In this document: piece by piece, positions 6,225 to 12,521 of the stretch
Layout of the letters: each line of letters opens with the position of its first letter
Position numbering within the stretch: the stretch's first letter is position 1
NCBI GenBank assembly: GCA_902497145.1
Contig: CABVDR010000063.1
Span: 1-14,342, forward strand
Origin: an uncultured Oscillospiraceae bacterium
GTDB lineage: Bacteria > Bacillota > Clostridia > Oscillospirales > Oscillospiraceae
Reading direction: 5' to 3'
DNA: 14,342 nucleotides
Made by a program: the position numbers and the translations under genes
Notes under the pieces: generated by a model
Databases searched by the model: none
Seen by the model: only the letters and a program-made list of their open reading frames with translations
What the model was told of the DNA's origin: nothing

Positions 6225-7625
6225 TCAGACACCCTCCTTCTTGTCATCCTCGTCCTGGGAAGGCTCCTCCACGGTTTCCGTGACCTCAGGGGCCTGGTCG
6301 GGCTCGGCAGTCTCAGTGGTTTCGGCAGTCTCGGGGGCCTGCTCGCTCTGGGTCTGCTCCTGCTCCGGGGCGGGGATCTCGGGGGCGGGCTGCTGGACGG
6401 TCTGGGTGGCCTCGGCGGCCTCCTTCTTCTCCTCCGGCTGCTCCTTCTTACTCTTCTTTTTGCCCTTCTTGGCGGCCTCGGCGGCCTGCTGGGCGGCAAT
6501 CAGATCGCTGGGGTCCACATACTCGGTCACCCCGCCGAAGCGGTTGGGATCGTACGCACGGCCCCGGGCGTAGGCACGGATGCCGATGCGGCTGTCATCC
6601 TTGTTGATGGTGGGGCCGTCGTTCTCTTCCTTCTTGGGCTTCTTCTTGCCCCGGTTCTTCTTCTCTTCCTCCAGACGGCGCTGGCGCTCCAGACGAGCTT
6701 CCTCCTTGCGCCGCTTCTCTTCCTCTTTCTCCTCCAGCTCACGCTGGGCAGCGGCGGCCTGAGCGGCCTCGTAGTCCTTCTTCAGCAGCTTGCCGCACAG
6801 CAGCTCCTGGAAGATGGAGAAGAAGTACTGGGCGATCCAGTAGATGGACAGGCCGGCGGGGACGGTAAAGCCGATCCACAGGGACATCAGCGGCATGATG
6901 ATCATCATGGTCCGGTTGGTCCGGGCAGTGGTCTCGTCCTGAGCCTGGTTGCGGTTCATCTGGTTGGTCTTCAGGCTGATCTGCATGGACAGCAGGGACA
7001 TGCCCACGGACACCAGAGGCAGCAGGAACAGGCCGATAGACTCCCAGCTCAAACCATTGGCCCAGAAATTCCACTGGGGAATGTCGGCCAGGTTGATGCC
7101 CAGGAAGTGGAAGTCCAGGTTGAACAGGTGGCTTCCCGCGTCGCCCAGGGCGGACTGCACCTGAGCCAGCATACCGTCCTGGTTCAGGGCCTCGGCCATG
7201 GCGATCTGGGGATAGGCGCCGGTGTTGGCGATGCCGGTGATCTCCGCGATCTTGGCGATGGAGTCCTTGGGGACCTCCATCAGGTAGGTCAGAGGCTCAC
7301 GGATGATATAGTACAGGGGGATCAGGATGAACAGGGGCAGGAAGGACCACAGGCAGCCGCCCATGGGGTTAACCTTCTCCCGCTCATAGAGCTTCTGGAC
7401 CTCCATGTTGTAGCGCTCCCGGTCCTTGCCGTACTGCTTTTGCAGCTGCTGCATTTTGCCGGAGAGCAGGTTCATCTTGATCATGCTCTTCTTGCCCTTC
7501 AGGGACAGGGGGAACAGGATCAGCTTCACCACCAGGGCAAAGAGGATCAAAGCAATGCCGTAGCTGGAGAAAAAGTTGTAGAAGAACAACAGCAGCCAGG
7601 CAAAGGGTTTCAGAATAATACCCAC
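6225..7625 (-). CDS. yidC: YidC/Oxa1 membrane protein insertase with long charged tail
   Basis: Inserts membrane proteins, alone or with Sec. 466 residues. The core (about 1-285) is the five-helix Gram-positive type: helices near 22-40, 92-108, 195-215, 240-258 and 260-277, with the charged cytoplasmic loop 41-85 (KSMIKMNLLSGKMQQLQKQYG, the family's helical hairpin). The conserved groove arginine is replaced by Lys34 (LVVKLILFPL). After residue 285 comes a soluble tail of about 180 residues: first a Glu/Lys/Arg coiled stretch, then a Pro/Glu/Thr/Gln-rich acidic end, much longer than the short basic tails of Bacillus YidC proteins. There is an extra loop of about 75 residues between helices two and three. 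The start is GTG, chosen because GGAGG (complement of 7633-7637) sits 7 bases before it. yidD lies 39 bases upstream. Confidence 0.96.
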   Translation of the reverse strand: MGIILKPFAWLLLFFYNFFSSYGIALILFALVVKLILFPLSLKGKKSMIKMNLLSGKMQQLQKQYGKDRERYNMEVQKLYEREKVNPMGGCLWSFLPLFILIPLYYIIREPLTYLMEVPKDSIAKIAEITGIANTGAYPQIAMAEALNQDGMLAQVQSALGDAGSHLFNLDFHFLGINLADIPQWNFWANGLSWESIGLFLLPLVSVGMSLLSMQISLKTNQMNRNQAQDETTARTNRTMMIIMPLMSLWIGFTVPAGLSIYWIAQYFFSIFQELLCGKLLKKDYEAAQAAAAQRELEEKEEEKRRKEEARLERQRRLEEEKKNRGKKKPKKEENDGPTINKDDSRIGIRAYARGRAYDPNRFGGVTEYVDPSDLIAAQQAAEAAKKGKKKSKKEQPEEKKEAAEATQTVQQPAPEIPAPEQEQTQSEQAPETAETTETAEPDQAPEVTETVEEPSQDEDDKKEGV

Positions 7626-7664
7626 AATGGTACCTCCACATATTTAGTTGGTTCCGGCTTGTCC

Positions 7665-7883
7665 TTAGGGTACGGGATCGTACTCAATGGACTTTTGCCG
7701 GTGAAAGGGATTGCACCGCAAAATCCGGCGCAATGCCAGCCAGCCCCCCTTCCATGGACCGTACTTCTCCACCGCCTCCAGGGCGTAGGCCGAGCAGGTG
7801 GGGATAAAGCGGCAGCATGGGGGGCGCAGAGGCGAAATTTCCCGTTGGTAAAATCGGATCAACCAGATGAACAGCTTCTTCAT
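7665..7883 (-). CDS. yidD: Membrane protein insertion efficiency factor YidD
   Basis: Small protein that assists YidC-dependent insertion. 72 residues, the normal size. It carries the family signature: an amphipathic N-terminus (MKKLFIWLIRFYQREISPL), CCRFIPTCSAYALEAVEKYG and RRILRCNPF, ending in DPVP. The usual Pro-Gly-Gly before the DPVP end is replaced by RQKSIEY. Its ATG overlaps the rnpA stop by 4 bases (ATGA, 7880-7883), implying translational coupling. The context between rnpA and yidC is the standard one. Confidence 0.96.
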   Translation of the reverse strand: MKKLFIWLIRFYQREISPLRPPCCRFIPTCSAYALEAVEKYGPWKGGWLALRRILRCNPFHRQKSIEYDPVP

Positions 7884-8245
7884 TTGGATTCTGACTTGGC
7901 TCCCTCCTGGGGACGCACCAGCTCCAGCTTCCGCATCAGCTGCAGAAAGCTGCGCTCCAGCTCGTGGTAGCGGCCGTAGATCACCCGGACGCGGGCCACC
8001 ACCACAATGTCGTAGCCCGGCATCAACCGGGCCTCGTTGGTGCGGTACAGCTCCCGGATTCTCCGGCGGGCACGGTTGCGCTTGACGGCGTTGCCCAGCT
8101 TCACCCCCGTCGTGATGCCCAGCCGGCTGATAGGCCGGTTGGTCTTGCGGCAGTAGATGGCAAAATAGGGCGACACCGCGCTGCGGCCCTTGTTGTACAG
8201 GCGGCGGAATTCATGATTTTGTTTTAAGGCAATGGTATGCTTCAT
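7880..8245 (-). CDS. rnpA: Ribonuclease P protein component
   Basis: Protein subunit of RNase P, which trims the 5' leader of pre-tRNAs together with the rnpB RNA (not in this window). 121 residues, typical for the family. The RNR signature is NAVKRNRARRRIRELYR (residues 52-68), preceded by RLGITTGVKLG and followed by GYDIVVVAR. The frame is open for 41 more codons upstream, but that stretch is translated palindromic repeat (8263-8357) and not RnpA-like. The ATG at 8245 has AAAGG 8 bases upstream and begins the expected sequence MKHTIALKQNHEFRRLY, so it is the start. The gap to rpmH is 322 bases, larger than the usual close spacing. Confidence 0.97.
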   Translation of the reverse strand: MKHTIALKQNHEFRRLYNKGRSAVSPYFAIYCRKTNRPISRLGITTGVKLGNAVKRNRARRRIRELYRTNEARLMPGYDIVVVARVRVIYGRYHELERSFLQLMRKLELVRPQEGAKSESK

Positions 8246-8262
8246 AAATTCTACCTTTCCCC

Positions 8263-8357
8263 CTACTTTTCTCGAGAGAAAAGTAGGCAAAAGAGCTTCC
8301 CGCTTTCTTGAAAGAAAGCTTGGCAAAGAACTTTCTGCGAAACTTTGTTTCGCTTCT
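8263..8357 (+). repeat. Palindromic intergenic repeat, copy C (most complete copy)
   Basis: All three modules are present: a 24-base perfect palindrome at 8263-8286 (centre CTCGAG), the CTTTCTTGAAAGAAAG module within 8299-8333, and the hairpin GCGAAAC-TTT-GTTTCGC at 8337-8353. It lies 17 bases upstream of the rnpA start, inside the rpmH-rnpA mRNA, and is orientated against that transcript. Confidence 0.85.
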
Positions 8358-8567
8358 GTCAAATCCAAACTGGTTGCTTCGATGGGTCAAAAAGGCACAA
8401 AAAGTCCCGCATAATTTCTCCATATGCACCGCAGGGGCGGGGGAATCATTCCCACGCCCCTAAATATGCGTTTCAAAATTGTGTCCTTCTGCCATATCGC
8501 ATAGGAAGATCCGGTGTTGCCTCCGTTTGATTGCTCAAGCGGAAACGGGATCTGTCCAGCCCACGGA
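8358..8567. other. rpmH-rnpA spacer outside the repeat
   Basis: No gene seen. Two hairpins are visible: 8433-8461 (AGGGGCG stem, one mismatch, then GGG/CCC) and 8523-8542 (CCGTTTGA / TCAAGCGG, loop TTGC, one G-T pair). Neither is followed by a T-run on the - strand. The second lies 26 bases beyond the rpmH stop and could set the 3' end or stability of an rpmH transcript. Confidence 0.4.
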
Positions 8568-8702
8568 TCAGTGGGTCAGACGAGCGCGGCCCTTCGCACG
8601 ACGGCGGGCCAGGACCTTGCGGCCATTGCGGGTGGCCATACGCTTACGGAAGCCGTGCTCCTTGGAACGCTGGCGCTTCTTGGGCTGATAGGTACGAAGC
8701 AT
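8568..8702 (-). CDS. rpmH: 50S ribosomal protein L34
   Basis: Small basic protein of the large ribosomal subunit. 44 residues, beginning MLRTYQPKKRQRSKEHGFRK and ending RRAKGRARLTH, which matches L34 throughout. A very strong ribosome binding site (AGGAGGTG, complement of about 8710-8717) precedes the ATG. The frame extends further upstream but the added sequence is promoter and leader. First gene of the operon; the leader of about 125 bases contains a CAGCCG-GAAA-CGGCTG hairpin (8752-8767) and a GCCGG/CCGGC hairpin. Confidence 0.98.
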   Translation of the reverse strand: MLRTYQPKKRQRSKEHGFRKRMATRNGRKVLARRRAKGRARLTH

Positions 8703-8751
8703 GGGGGACACCTCCTCACTTGAATTCAAGCCGGCATCACCGGCCCAACAA

Positions 8752-8767
8752 CAGCCGTTTCCGGCTG
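8752..8767 (-). other. GNRA-tetraloop hairpin in the rpmH leader
   Basis: On the - strand CAGCCG-GAAA-CGGCTG: a 6-bp stem closed by a GAAA tetraloop, about 50 bases before the rpmH start and downstream of its promoter. It may stabilise or regulate the leader; no known riboswitch is recognised. Confidence 0.4.
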
Positions 8768-8834
8768 CGGTCTGCAACAAAAGCCGGGTTTTGGGGCGGG
8801 ATAAACCTTCCCCCCCATATACCCAGTACGGATT

Positions 8835-8864
8835 ATTATAGACGAAAGTATTTCTCCCTGTCAA
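8835..8864 (-). promoter_or_regulatory. Promoter of the rpmH-rnpA-yidD-yidC-jag operon
   Basis: On the - strand TTGACA (complement of 8859-8864), 18 bases, TATAAT (complement of 8835-8840). Both hexamers are perfect consensus. The transcript would begin near 8828. Confidence 0.9.
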
Positions 8865-9011
8865 CTATTTTCTTTCCGTTTCTCCATCTTTTTTCCATTC
8901 CTATGGGAAAAACACAACATCTTGTGTTCATATTGCCGCCCCCTCTACTGCTGGGAAAATTCACCGATACAATTAAAATAAAAAATGCCCTGGAAAAGCA
9001 GGGGGAACGCC

Positions 9012-9040
9012 TTGCGGCAAAGTGGTTTTTTTGCTATAAT
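9012..9040 (+). promoter_or_regulatory. Promoter upstream of dnaA / short RNA
   Basis: TTGCGG (9012-9017), 17 bases, TATAAT (9035-9040) with an extended -10 TGC. The predicted start is near 9047, 180 bases before the dnaA ATG. No consensus DnaA box is visible between rpmH and dnaA. Confidence 0.85.
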
Positions 9041-9046
9041 GACGAT

Positions 9047-9145
9047 GACGAATTGCGCCCATTTCCGGGATTGAGCCTGGAAAACAAACACCGAATGGGT
9101 CCCCTGCCCAACTCGGGCCGGCAGGGACCCCATTTTCATTTTTTT
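9047..9145 (+). ncRNA. Candidate short RNA or attenuated dnaA leader
   Basis: From the predicted transcription start the sequence folds into hairpin I (9062-9083, TTTCCGGG / CCTGGAAA, one G-U pair on this strand) and then hairpin II (9094-9136), which has terminator form. The product would be an RNA of about 100 bases. It could be a free small RNA or the prematurely ended 5' leader of dnaA mRNA. The structure is read directly; that it is made as a discrete RNA is inference. Confidence 0.45.
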
Positions 9146-9155
9146 CGTTTTTCTC
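9094..9155 (+). terminator. Terminator-like hairpin in the dnaA leader
   Basis: AATGGGTCC...CTGCC pairs with GGCAG...GGACCCCATT (about 9094-9108 with 9120-9135) with a small bulge, followed by a T-rich stretch TTTTCATTTTTTTCGTTTTT. It sits between the only clear + strand promoter and the dnaA start, so it would either end a short RNA or attenuate dnaA. Confidence 0.6.
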
Positions 9156-9225
9156 CGGGGCCATACCCCATATTTTGGAGCTGCCGTTTTTACGCCCCGG
9201 CGCTCTTGTTCAAGGAGGTTTTTCC

Positions 9226-10539
9226 ATGAATCCTGCCGCTGATGTCTGGGCAAAAGTTTTGACCCTCATGCAGCCGGAGATGACCGCCACCACCATCAAC
9301 ACCTGGTTTGACGACGCCACGGCCGTGGCCCTGGAGGATGACCGTTTTGTCCTCTACTCCCCTACCCGGTTCAAGCGGGACATTATTGCCACCCGGTATG
9401 TCTCCAAAATTCAAAACGCCCTGCGGGAGCTGTTTTCCGCGGAGATGGACGTGGTTGTCCTGACCGAGGGCGAGCTGGACCAGTACCAGCAGCCCGCGAA
9501 AAATGATTTCTTTCCCGGGACAGAGGAGTACACCTTCGAGCGCTTCGTGGTGGGCTCCTCCAACAAGTTTGCCCATGCTGCCGCCCGGGCGGTGGCCGAC
9601 AATCCCGGCCAAAGCTACAATCCTCTGTTTATCTACGGCGAGTCCGGCCTGGGCAAGACCCACCTGCTCTACGCCATCGCCCATACCATTCATAAGAACC
9701 ACCCGGAGTATAAGGTGGTCTACATCAAGGGAGATACCTTCACCAATGAGCTGATCCAAGCCATTCGGGAGGGCCGCAACGCGGAGTTCCGGGAGAAGTA
9801 CCGGGGCGCCGACGTGTTCCTCATGGACGACGTGCAGTTTATCGCCGGCCGTGACTCCACTCAGGAGGAGATGTTCCATACCTTCAATACCCTCTACGAG
9901 CTGAAAAAGCAGATCGTCTTCACCTCCGACCGTCCCCCCAAGGAGATGCTGCGCCTGGAGGACCGACTGAAGACCCGCTTTGAGTGGGGCCTGCTGGCCG
10001 ATATCCAGCCCCCAGACTATGAAACTCGCATGGCCATCATCAAAAATAAGGCCGTTCGCATGGGGGTGGAGCTGCCCGAGTTCCTCCTCCAGCTCATTGC
10101 GGAGAACATTACCGCCAACGTGCGGCAGATCGAGGGCACCGTCAATAAGATCATGGCCTATCAGCAGCTCATGGGCGACTCGGTGGACAAGGACACCGTG
10201 GTCCGAGCCGTTAAGGACATGTTTAAGGAGAAGTCGGACATCGTGCCCACCGCCGACGTCATCATCGACGAGGTGTGTAAGTTCTATAACATCGAGCCTG
10301 CCACCCTCCGGGGCCAGGGCCGGGCGAAAGATATCTCTCTGGCCCGCCAGATTGCCATGTACCAGATCCGCCGCATGACCAACCTCTCCCTGAAGGAGAT
10401 CGGCAAGGAGTTTGACAACCGGGACCACACCACCGTCCTTCACTCCATCGAGCGCATCGAGGATCTGGTGAAGACCGACCCGGAGAAGGCGGAGATTATT
10501 AAGGATATCACCGCCAACATTAATATCCGCTACGAGTAA
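9226..10539 (+). CDS. dnaA: Chromosomal replication initiator DnaA
   Basis: Binds DnaA boxes and melts oriC to start replication. 437 residues, normal for Firmicutes. Domain I (about 1-85, VWAKVLTLMQPEMTATTINTWF) is followed by a short domain II, then the AAA+ domain III from YTFERFVVGSSNKFAHAAA with Walker A GESGLGKT (138-145) and Walker B VFLMDD (Asp201-Asp202). Domain IV ends the protein with the DNA-binding signature RDHTTVLHS (Asp400-His401-Thr402-Thr403). An in-frame TTG at 9175 would add 17 residues, but AAGGAGG at about 9212-9218 places the start at this ATG. A palindromic repeat starts 2 bases after the stop codon. The leader has a promoter and a terminator-like hairpin, so attenuation is possible. 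Confidence 0.98.
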   Translation: MNPAADVWAKVLTLMQPEMTATTINTWFDDATAVALEDDRFVLYSPTRFKRDIIATRYVSKIQNALRELFSAEMDVVVLTEGELDQYQQPAKNDFFPGTEEYTFERFVVGSSNKFAHAAARAVADNPGQSYNPLFIYGESGLGKTHLLYAIAHTIHKNHPEYKVVYIKGDTFTNELIQAIREGRNAEFREKYRGADVFLMDDVQFIAGRDSTQEEMFHTFNTLYELKKQIVFTSDRPPKEMLRLEDRLKTRFEWGLLADIQPPDYETRMAIIKNKAVRMGVELPEFLLQLIAENITANVRQIEGTVNKIMAYQQLMGDSVDKDTVVRAVKDMFKEKSDIVPTADVIIDEVCKFYNIEPATLRGQGRAKDISLARQIAMYQIRRMTNLSLKEIGKEFDNRDHTTVLHSIERIEDLVKTDPEKAEIIKDITANINIRYE

Positions 10540-10540
10540 C

Positions 10541-10596
10541 CTTCTTTTCTCGAGAGAAAAGAAGGCAAAAGAGCTTTCTGCGAAACTGCGTTTCGC
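10541..10596 (+). repeat. Palindromic intergenic repeat, copy D
   Basis: Begins 2 bases after the dnaA stop. A 24-base perfect palindrome (10541-10564, centre CTCGAG) is joined by GGCAAAAGAGCTT to the hairpin GCGAAAC-TGC-GTTTCGC (10580-10596). The middle CTTTCTTGAAAGAAAG module is absent. Compared with copy C the outer arm changes from CTAC/GTAG to CTTC/GAAG on both sides. Confidence 0.85.
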
Positions 10597-10635
10597 CTCA
10601 GGCTCTTCCTATACTCTGCGTATAAGCAAAAACTG

Positions 10636-11093
10636 CCGCCCTGGTTTTACCAGAGCAGGCGGTGTCCGTGCAGCGCAGACACTTAATCGGGGTCCCCGCC
10701 AAAGCCCAGCGAAGCGGGTTTGGTGGGGAGAGGAGGAGGAAGGAAGCGACAGGCCGGATGCCCATGCTTGGGCGTCCGGAATAGAGCGGACTTTGCGACG
10801 ACGAAGGGGCCTGTGTCCCCGAGGCAAGAAGGACCAGCCACTCAGATTTTGCCCGCCGGACGAAAGTACCAGGCTTCCAGTAAGGCGTCCCACGCAAATG
10901 GGGGTCCAGGGGGTGGGGCGACTTTGAGCGCCCGCTCCGCGAAGGCGCTCATCGAAGGCGGCCCCCAGCGATTCTCAAGGTGAATTGCCCCGAAGGGGCA
11001 AGAGAGGGTGGCCTGGGCCATTGGTGACTTTCTGATCATTCAGAAAGTCACATCCGCTCCCTTCCCGCCCCCCAGGGCGGAACCACTCTTTTT
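10636..11093 (+). ncRNA. Candidate large structured RNA between dnaA and oriC
   Basis: No credible protein gene. The stretch is packed with hairpins: 10636-10662 (CCGCC/GGCGG enclosing CTGGT-TTT-ACCAG), 10694-10728 (CCCCGCCAAA / TTTGGTGGGG enclosing GC-GAA-GC), 10754-10779 (11-bp stem, loop TGCT), 10926-10950 (GAGCGCC / GGCGCTC), 10985-11001 (TTGCCCC-GAA-GGGGCAA), 11024-11051 (perfect 12-bp stem, loop TCAT) and 11065-11080 (CCGCCC / GGGCGG) followed shortly by TCTTTTT. In the second and third stems the imperfect pair (G10698-T10724, T10759-G10774) is G-U on the + strand but a C-A mismatch on the - strand, favouring a + strand RNA. ACAGGCC (10749-10755) can also pair with GGCCTGT (10808-10814), closing a multi-hairpin domain. 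No clear promoter was found directly upstream. It could alternatively be a long DNA repeat or an extended origin element. It matches no RNA family I can name. Confidence 0.4.
11065..11093 (+). terminator. Weak terminator-like hairpin before oriC
   Basis: CCGCCC (11065-11070), loop CCCA, GGGCGG (11075-11080), then AACCAC and TCTTTTT (11087-11093). The T-run is 6 bases off the stem, so strength is doubtful. Confidence 0.4.
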
Positions 11094-11097
11094 CCAG

Positions 11098-11330
11098 CAT
11101 AATTGAATGTTGAATGTATAAGTATTCATTTTATATACGCATAGTTCGAAAAATCCCAGGCCGAACTGCATCCTGGTTATCCACACTTAAATGTGGATAA
11201 CTCGGTGTATGTTGTGGAAAACTCCTGTGGACACCACTACCTGTGGAAAGGGACCAAAATTCTTCCCCACCCCCTGTGGACGCGCTTTCCCTTGCGCGAG
11301 TAAGGCGGGCGGCATTTTTCCACATTTTTT
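11098..11330. other. Replication origin (oriC) with DnaA-box cluster and AT-rich stretch
   Basis: Perfect DnaA boxes TTATCCACA (11177-11185) and TGTGGATAA (11192-11200) face each other across 6 bases. One-mismatch boxes follow at 11213-11221 (TGTGGAAAA) and 11316-11324 (TTTTCCACA), and weaker TGTGGA sites at 11226, 11242 and 11275. To the left lies an AT-rich stretch (31 of 40 bases at 11101-11140), the likely melting region in otherwise GC-rich DNA; a second, weaker candidate lies right of 11316 (a T-run, then CTACTATTACG). The place between dnaA and dnaN is where Bacillus and many Firmicutes initiate. Which side melts is not decided by the sequence. Confidence 0.88.
11110..11137 (+). promoter_or_regulatory. 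Possible dnaN promoter within the AT-rich stretch
   Basis: TTGAAT (11110-11115), 16 bases, TATATA (11132-11137). Reasonable but not strong, and AT-rich DNA produces such matches by chance. If used, the transcript would run through the DnaA boxes, which could make dnaN expression sensitive to DnaA binding. Confidence 0.35.
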
Positions 11331-11361
11331 CCCCCTACGGGCTACTATTACGAAAATTAAT

Positions 11362-11391
11362 CCTCTCCTCTCTTAAGAGAGAGCGGAGAGG
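11362..11391. other. Palindrome just upstream of dnaN
   Basis: CTCTCTTAAGAGAG (11368-11381) is a perfect 14-base palindrome, flanked by CCTCTC and GAGAGG that can also pair. It lies about 20 bases before the dnaN ribosome binding site. It resembles in style the CTCGAG palindromes of the dispersed repeat but is not clearly a copy. Confidence 0.45.
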
Positions 11392-11414
11392 AGCGACGCG
11401 AAGGAGGCTCACCC

Positions 11415-12521
11415 ATGAAATTTTCCTGTGAGAAGGCACTGCTCAGTACGGCGGTATCCATTGCATCAAGAGCGGTTGCCGCGAAAAGTTCCATTCCTGC
11501 CATGGAGGGAATCCTGATCGAAGCGGATACCCGGCTTCGCCTCACCGGTTATAATTTGGAAACCGGCATTCAGGCTACCGTCCCCGCAGAGATCAAACAG
11601 CCCGGCTCTTTGGTGCTTTCTGCCCGGCTTTTTGGTGAAATTATTCGGAAAATGCCCGATGATATGGTGGTTTTCACCTCAAAAGATTACATGGTCAATA
11701 TCAAGTGCGGCATGTGCGAATTCAATATTTTAGGAACGGACCCCGAGGAGTTCCCCGAGCTGCCCACCGTGGACCAGCAGAATTCCATCACGCTGGAACA
11801 GTCCGTTCTGCGCGCCATGATTGCACATACCCTGTTTGCCATCAGCGACAACGACAGCCGGCCCATCCAGAAGGGATCCCTGTTCGAAATCGACCACAAC
11901 GATTTGACTGTGGTGTCCGTGGACGGCTACCGCTTGGCTCTGCGCCGGGAGAAGGTCGATAAAATTGAAGGATCGGAACAGTTTTCTTTCGTCGTGCCCG
12001 GTTCGGCCCTGAGCGAAGTGGAGAAGATTTGCTCCGGAGAGGGCCCTGTTACGGTAAACCAGGGCGCCCGCCACATTCTTTTCCAGGCCGGAGACACCGT
12101 GCTGGTCTGCCGTCGGCTGGAGGGCGAGTTCCTGCCCTACCGCAATGCCATCCCCCACAACAACCCCATCCAGGTCCAGTGTGACGCCCGCACCCTCCTC
12201 TCCTCTATTGAGCGTGTCTCTCTGATTATTAGTGAGAAGCTCAAGAGCCCCTTGCGCTGCGTGTTTGGCGATGGCGTCATTGACATCACCACCAAGACCG
12301 CCGTGGGCGACAGTTCCGACCGGTGCCCCATTGAGGGAGATGGTCAGGGCCTGGAGATCGGCTTCAATTACCGGTATCTCATGGACGCGCTGAAGGCCGC
12401 CCCCGCTGAGAAGCTGCGCCTGGAGCTGTCCTCCGGCGTGGCTCCCTGTGTGATCCTGCCCGCCGAGGGGGAGGAGAACTTTATCTATATGGTGCTGCCC
12501 GTCCGTTTGAAAGCCAATTAA
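11415..12521 (+). CDS. dnaN: DNA polymerase III beta subunit (sliding clamp)
   Basis: Ring-shaped clamp that tethers the replicative polymerase to DNA and recruits other proteins. 368 residues, normal length, with the three repeated clamp domains. Recognisable stretches are the N-terminus MKFSCEKALLSTAVSIASRAV, the early KSSIPAMEGILIEA, the middle VSVDGYRLALRR and the C-terminal YMVLPVRL that forms part of the ligand-binding pocket. The ATG has AAGGAGG (11401-11407) 7 bases upstream. It is the first gene right of oriC and is read away from it, so it is co-directional with the rightward fork. Its stop is followed directly by repeat copy E. yaaA and recF follow on the same strand. Confidence 0.98.
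   Translation: MKFSCEKALLSTAVSIASRAVAAKSSIPAMEGILIEADTRLRLTGYNLETGIQATVPAEIKQPGSLVLSARLFGEIIRKMPDDMVVFTSKDYMVNIKCGMCEFNILGTDPEEFPELPTVDQQNSITLEQSVLRAMIAHTLFAISDNDSRPIQKGSLFEIDHNDLTVVSVDGYRLALRREKVDKIEGSEQFSFVVPGSALSEVEKICSGEGPVTVNQGARHILFQAGDTVLVCRRLEGEFLPYRNAIPHNNPIQVQCDARTLLSSIERVSLIISEKLKSPLRCVFGDGVIDITTKTAVGDSSDRCPIEGDGQGLEIGFNYRYLMDALKAAPAEKLRLELSSGVAPCVILPAEGEENFIYMVLPVRLKAN

Noticed and set aside
5338..6573. 411-codon open frame on the + strand opposite jag and yidC
   Set aside because: Overlaps two securely identified genes and reads as Gly/Leu/Ser-rich antisense.
8246..8368. Upstream extension of rnpA by 41 codons
   Set aside because: The added residues are translated palindromic repeat; the ATG at 8245 has its own ribosome binding site and matches the family N-terminus.
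9175..9225. dnaA start at the TTG 17 codons upstream
   Set aside because: AAGGAGG at about 9212-9218 fits the ATG at 9226, and the extra residues are not part of DnaA domain I.
8531..9229. 232-codon open frame on the + strand across rpmH and the dnaA promoter region
   Set aside because: It covers rpmH on the other strand plus two promoters and a terminator, and has no protein-like pattern.
9190..10443. 417-codon open frame on the - strand opposite dnaA
   Set aside because: Antisense of dnaA with no recognisable domain.
10598..10897. Two overlapping open frames of 94-99 codons on the - strand after dnaA
   Set aside because: Arg/Ser/Pro-rich, no ribosome binding site noticed, and they lie over the hairpin-rich stretch whose G-U pairs favour a + strand RNA.
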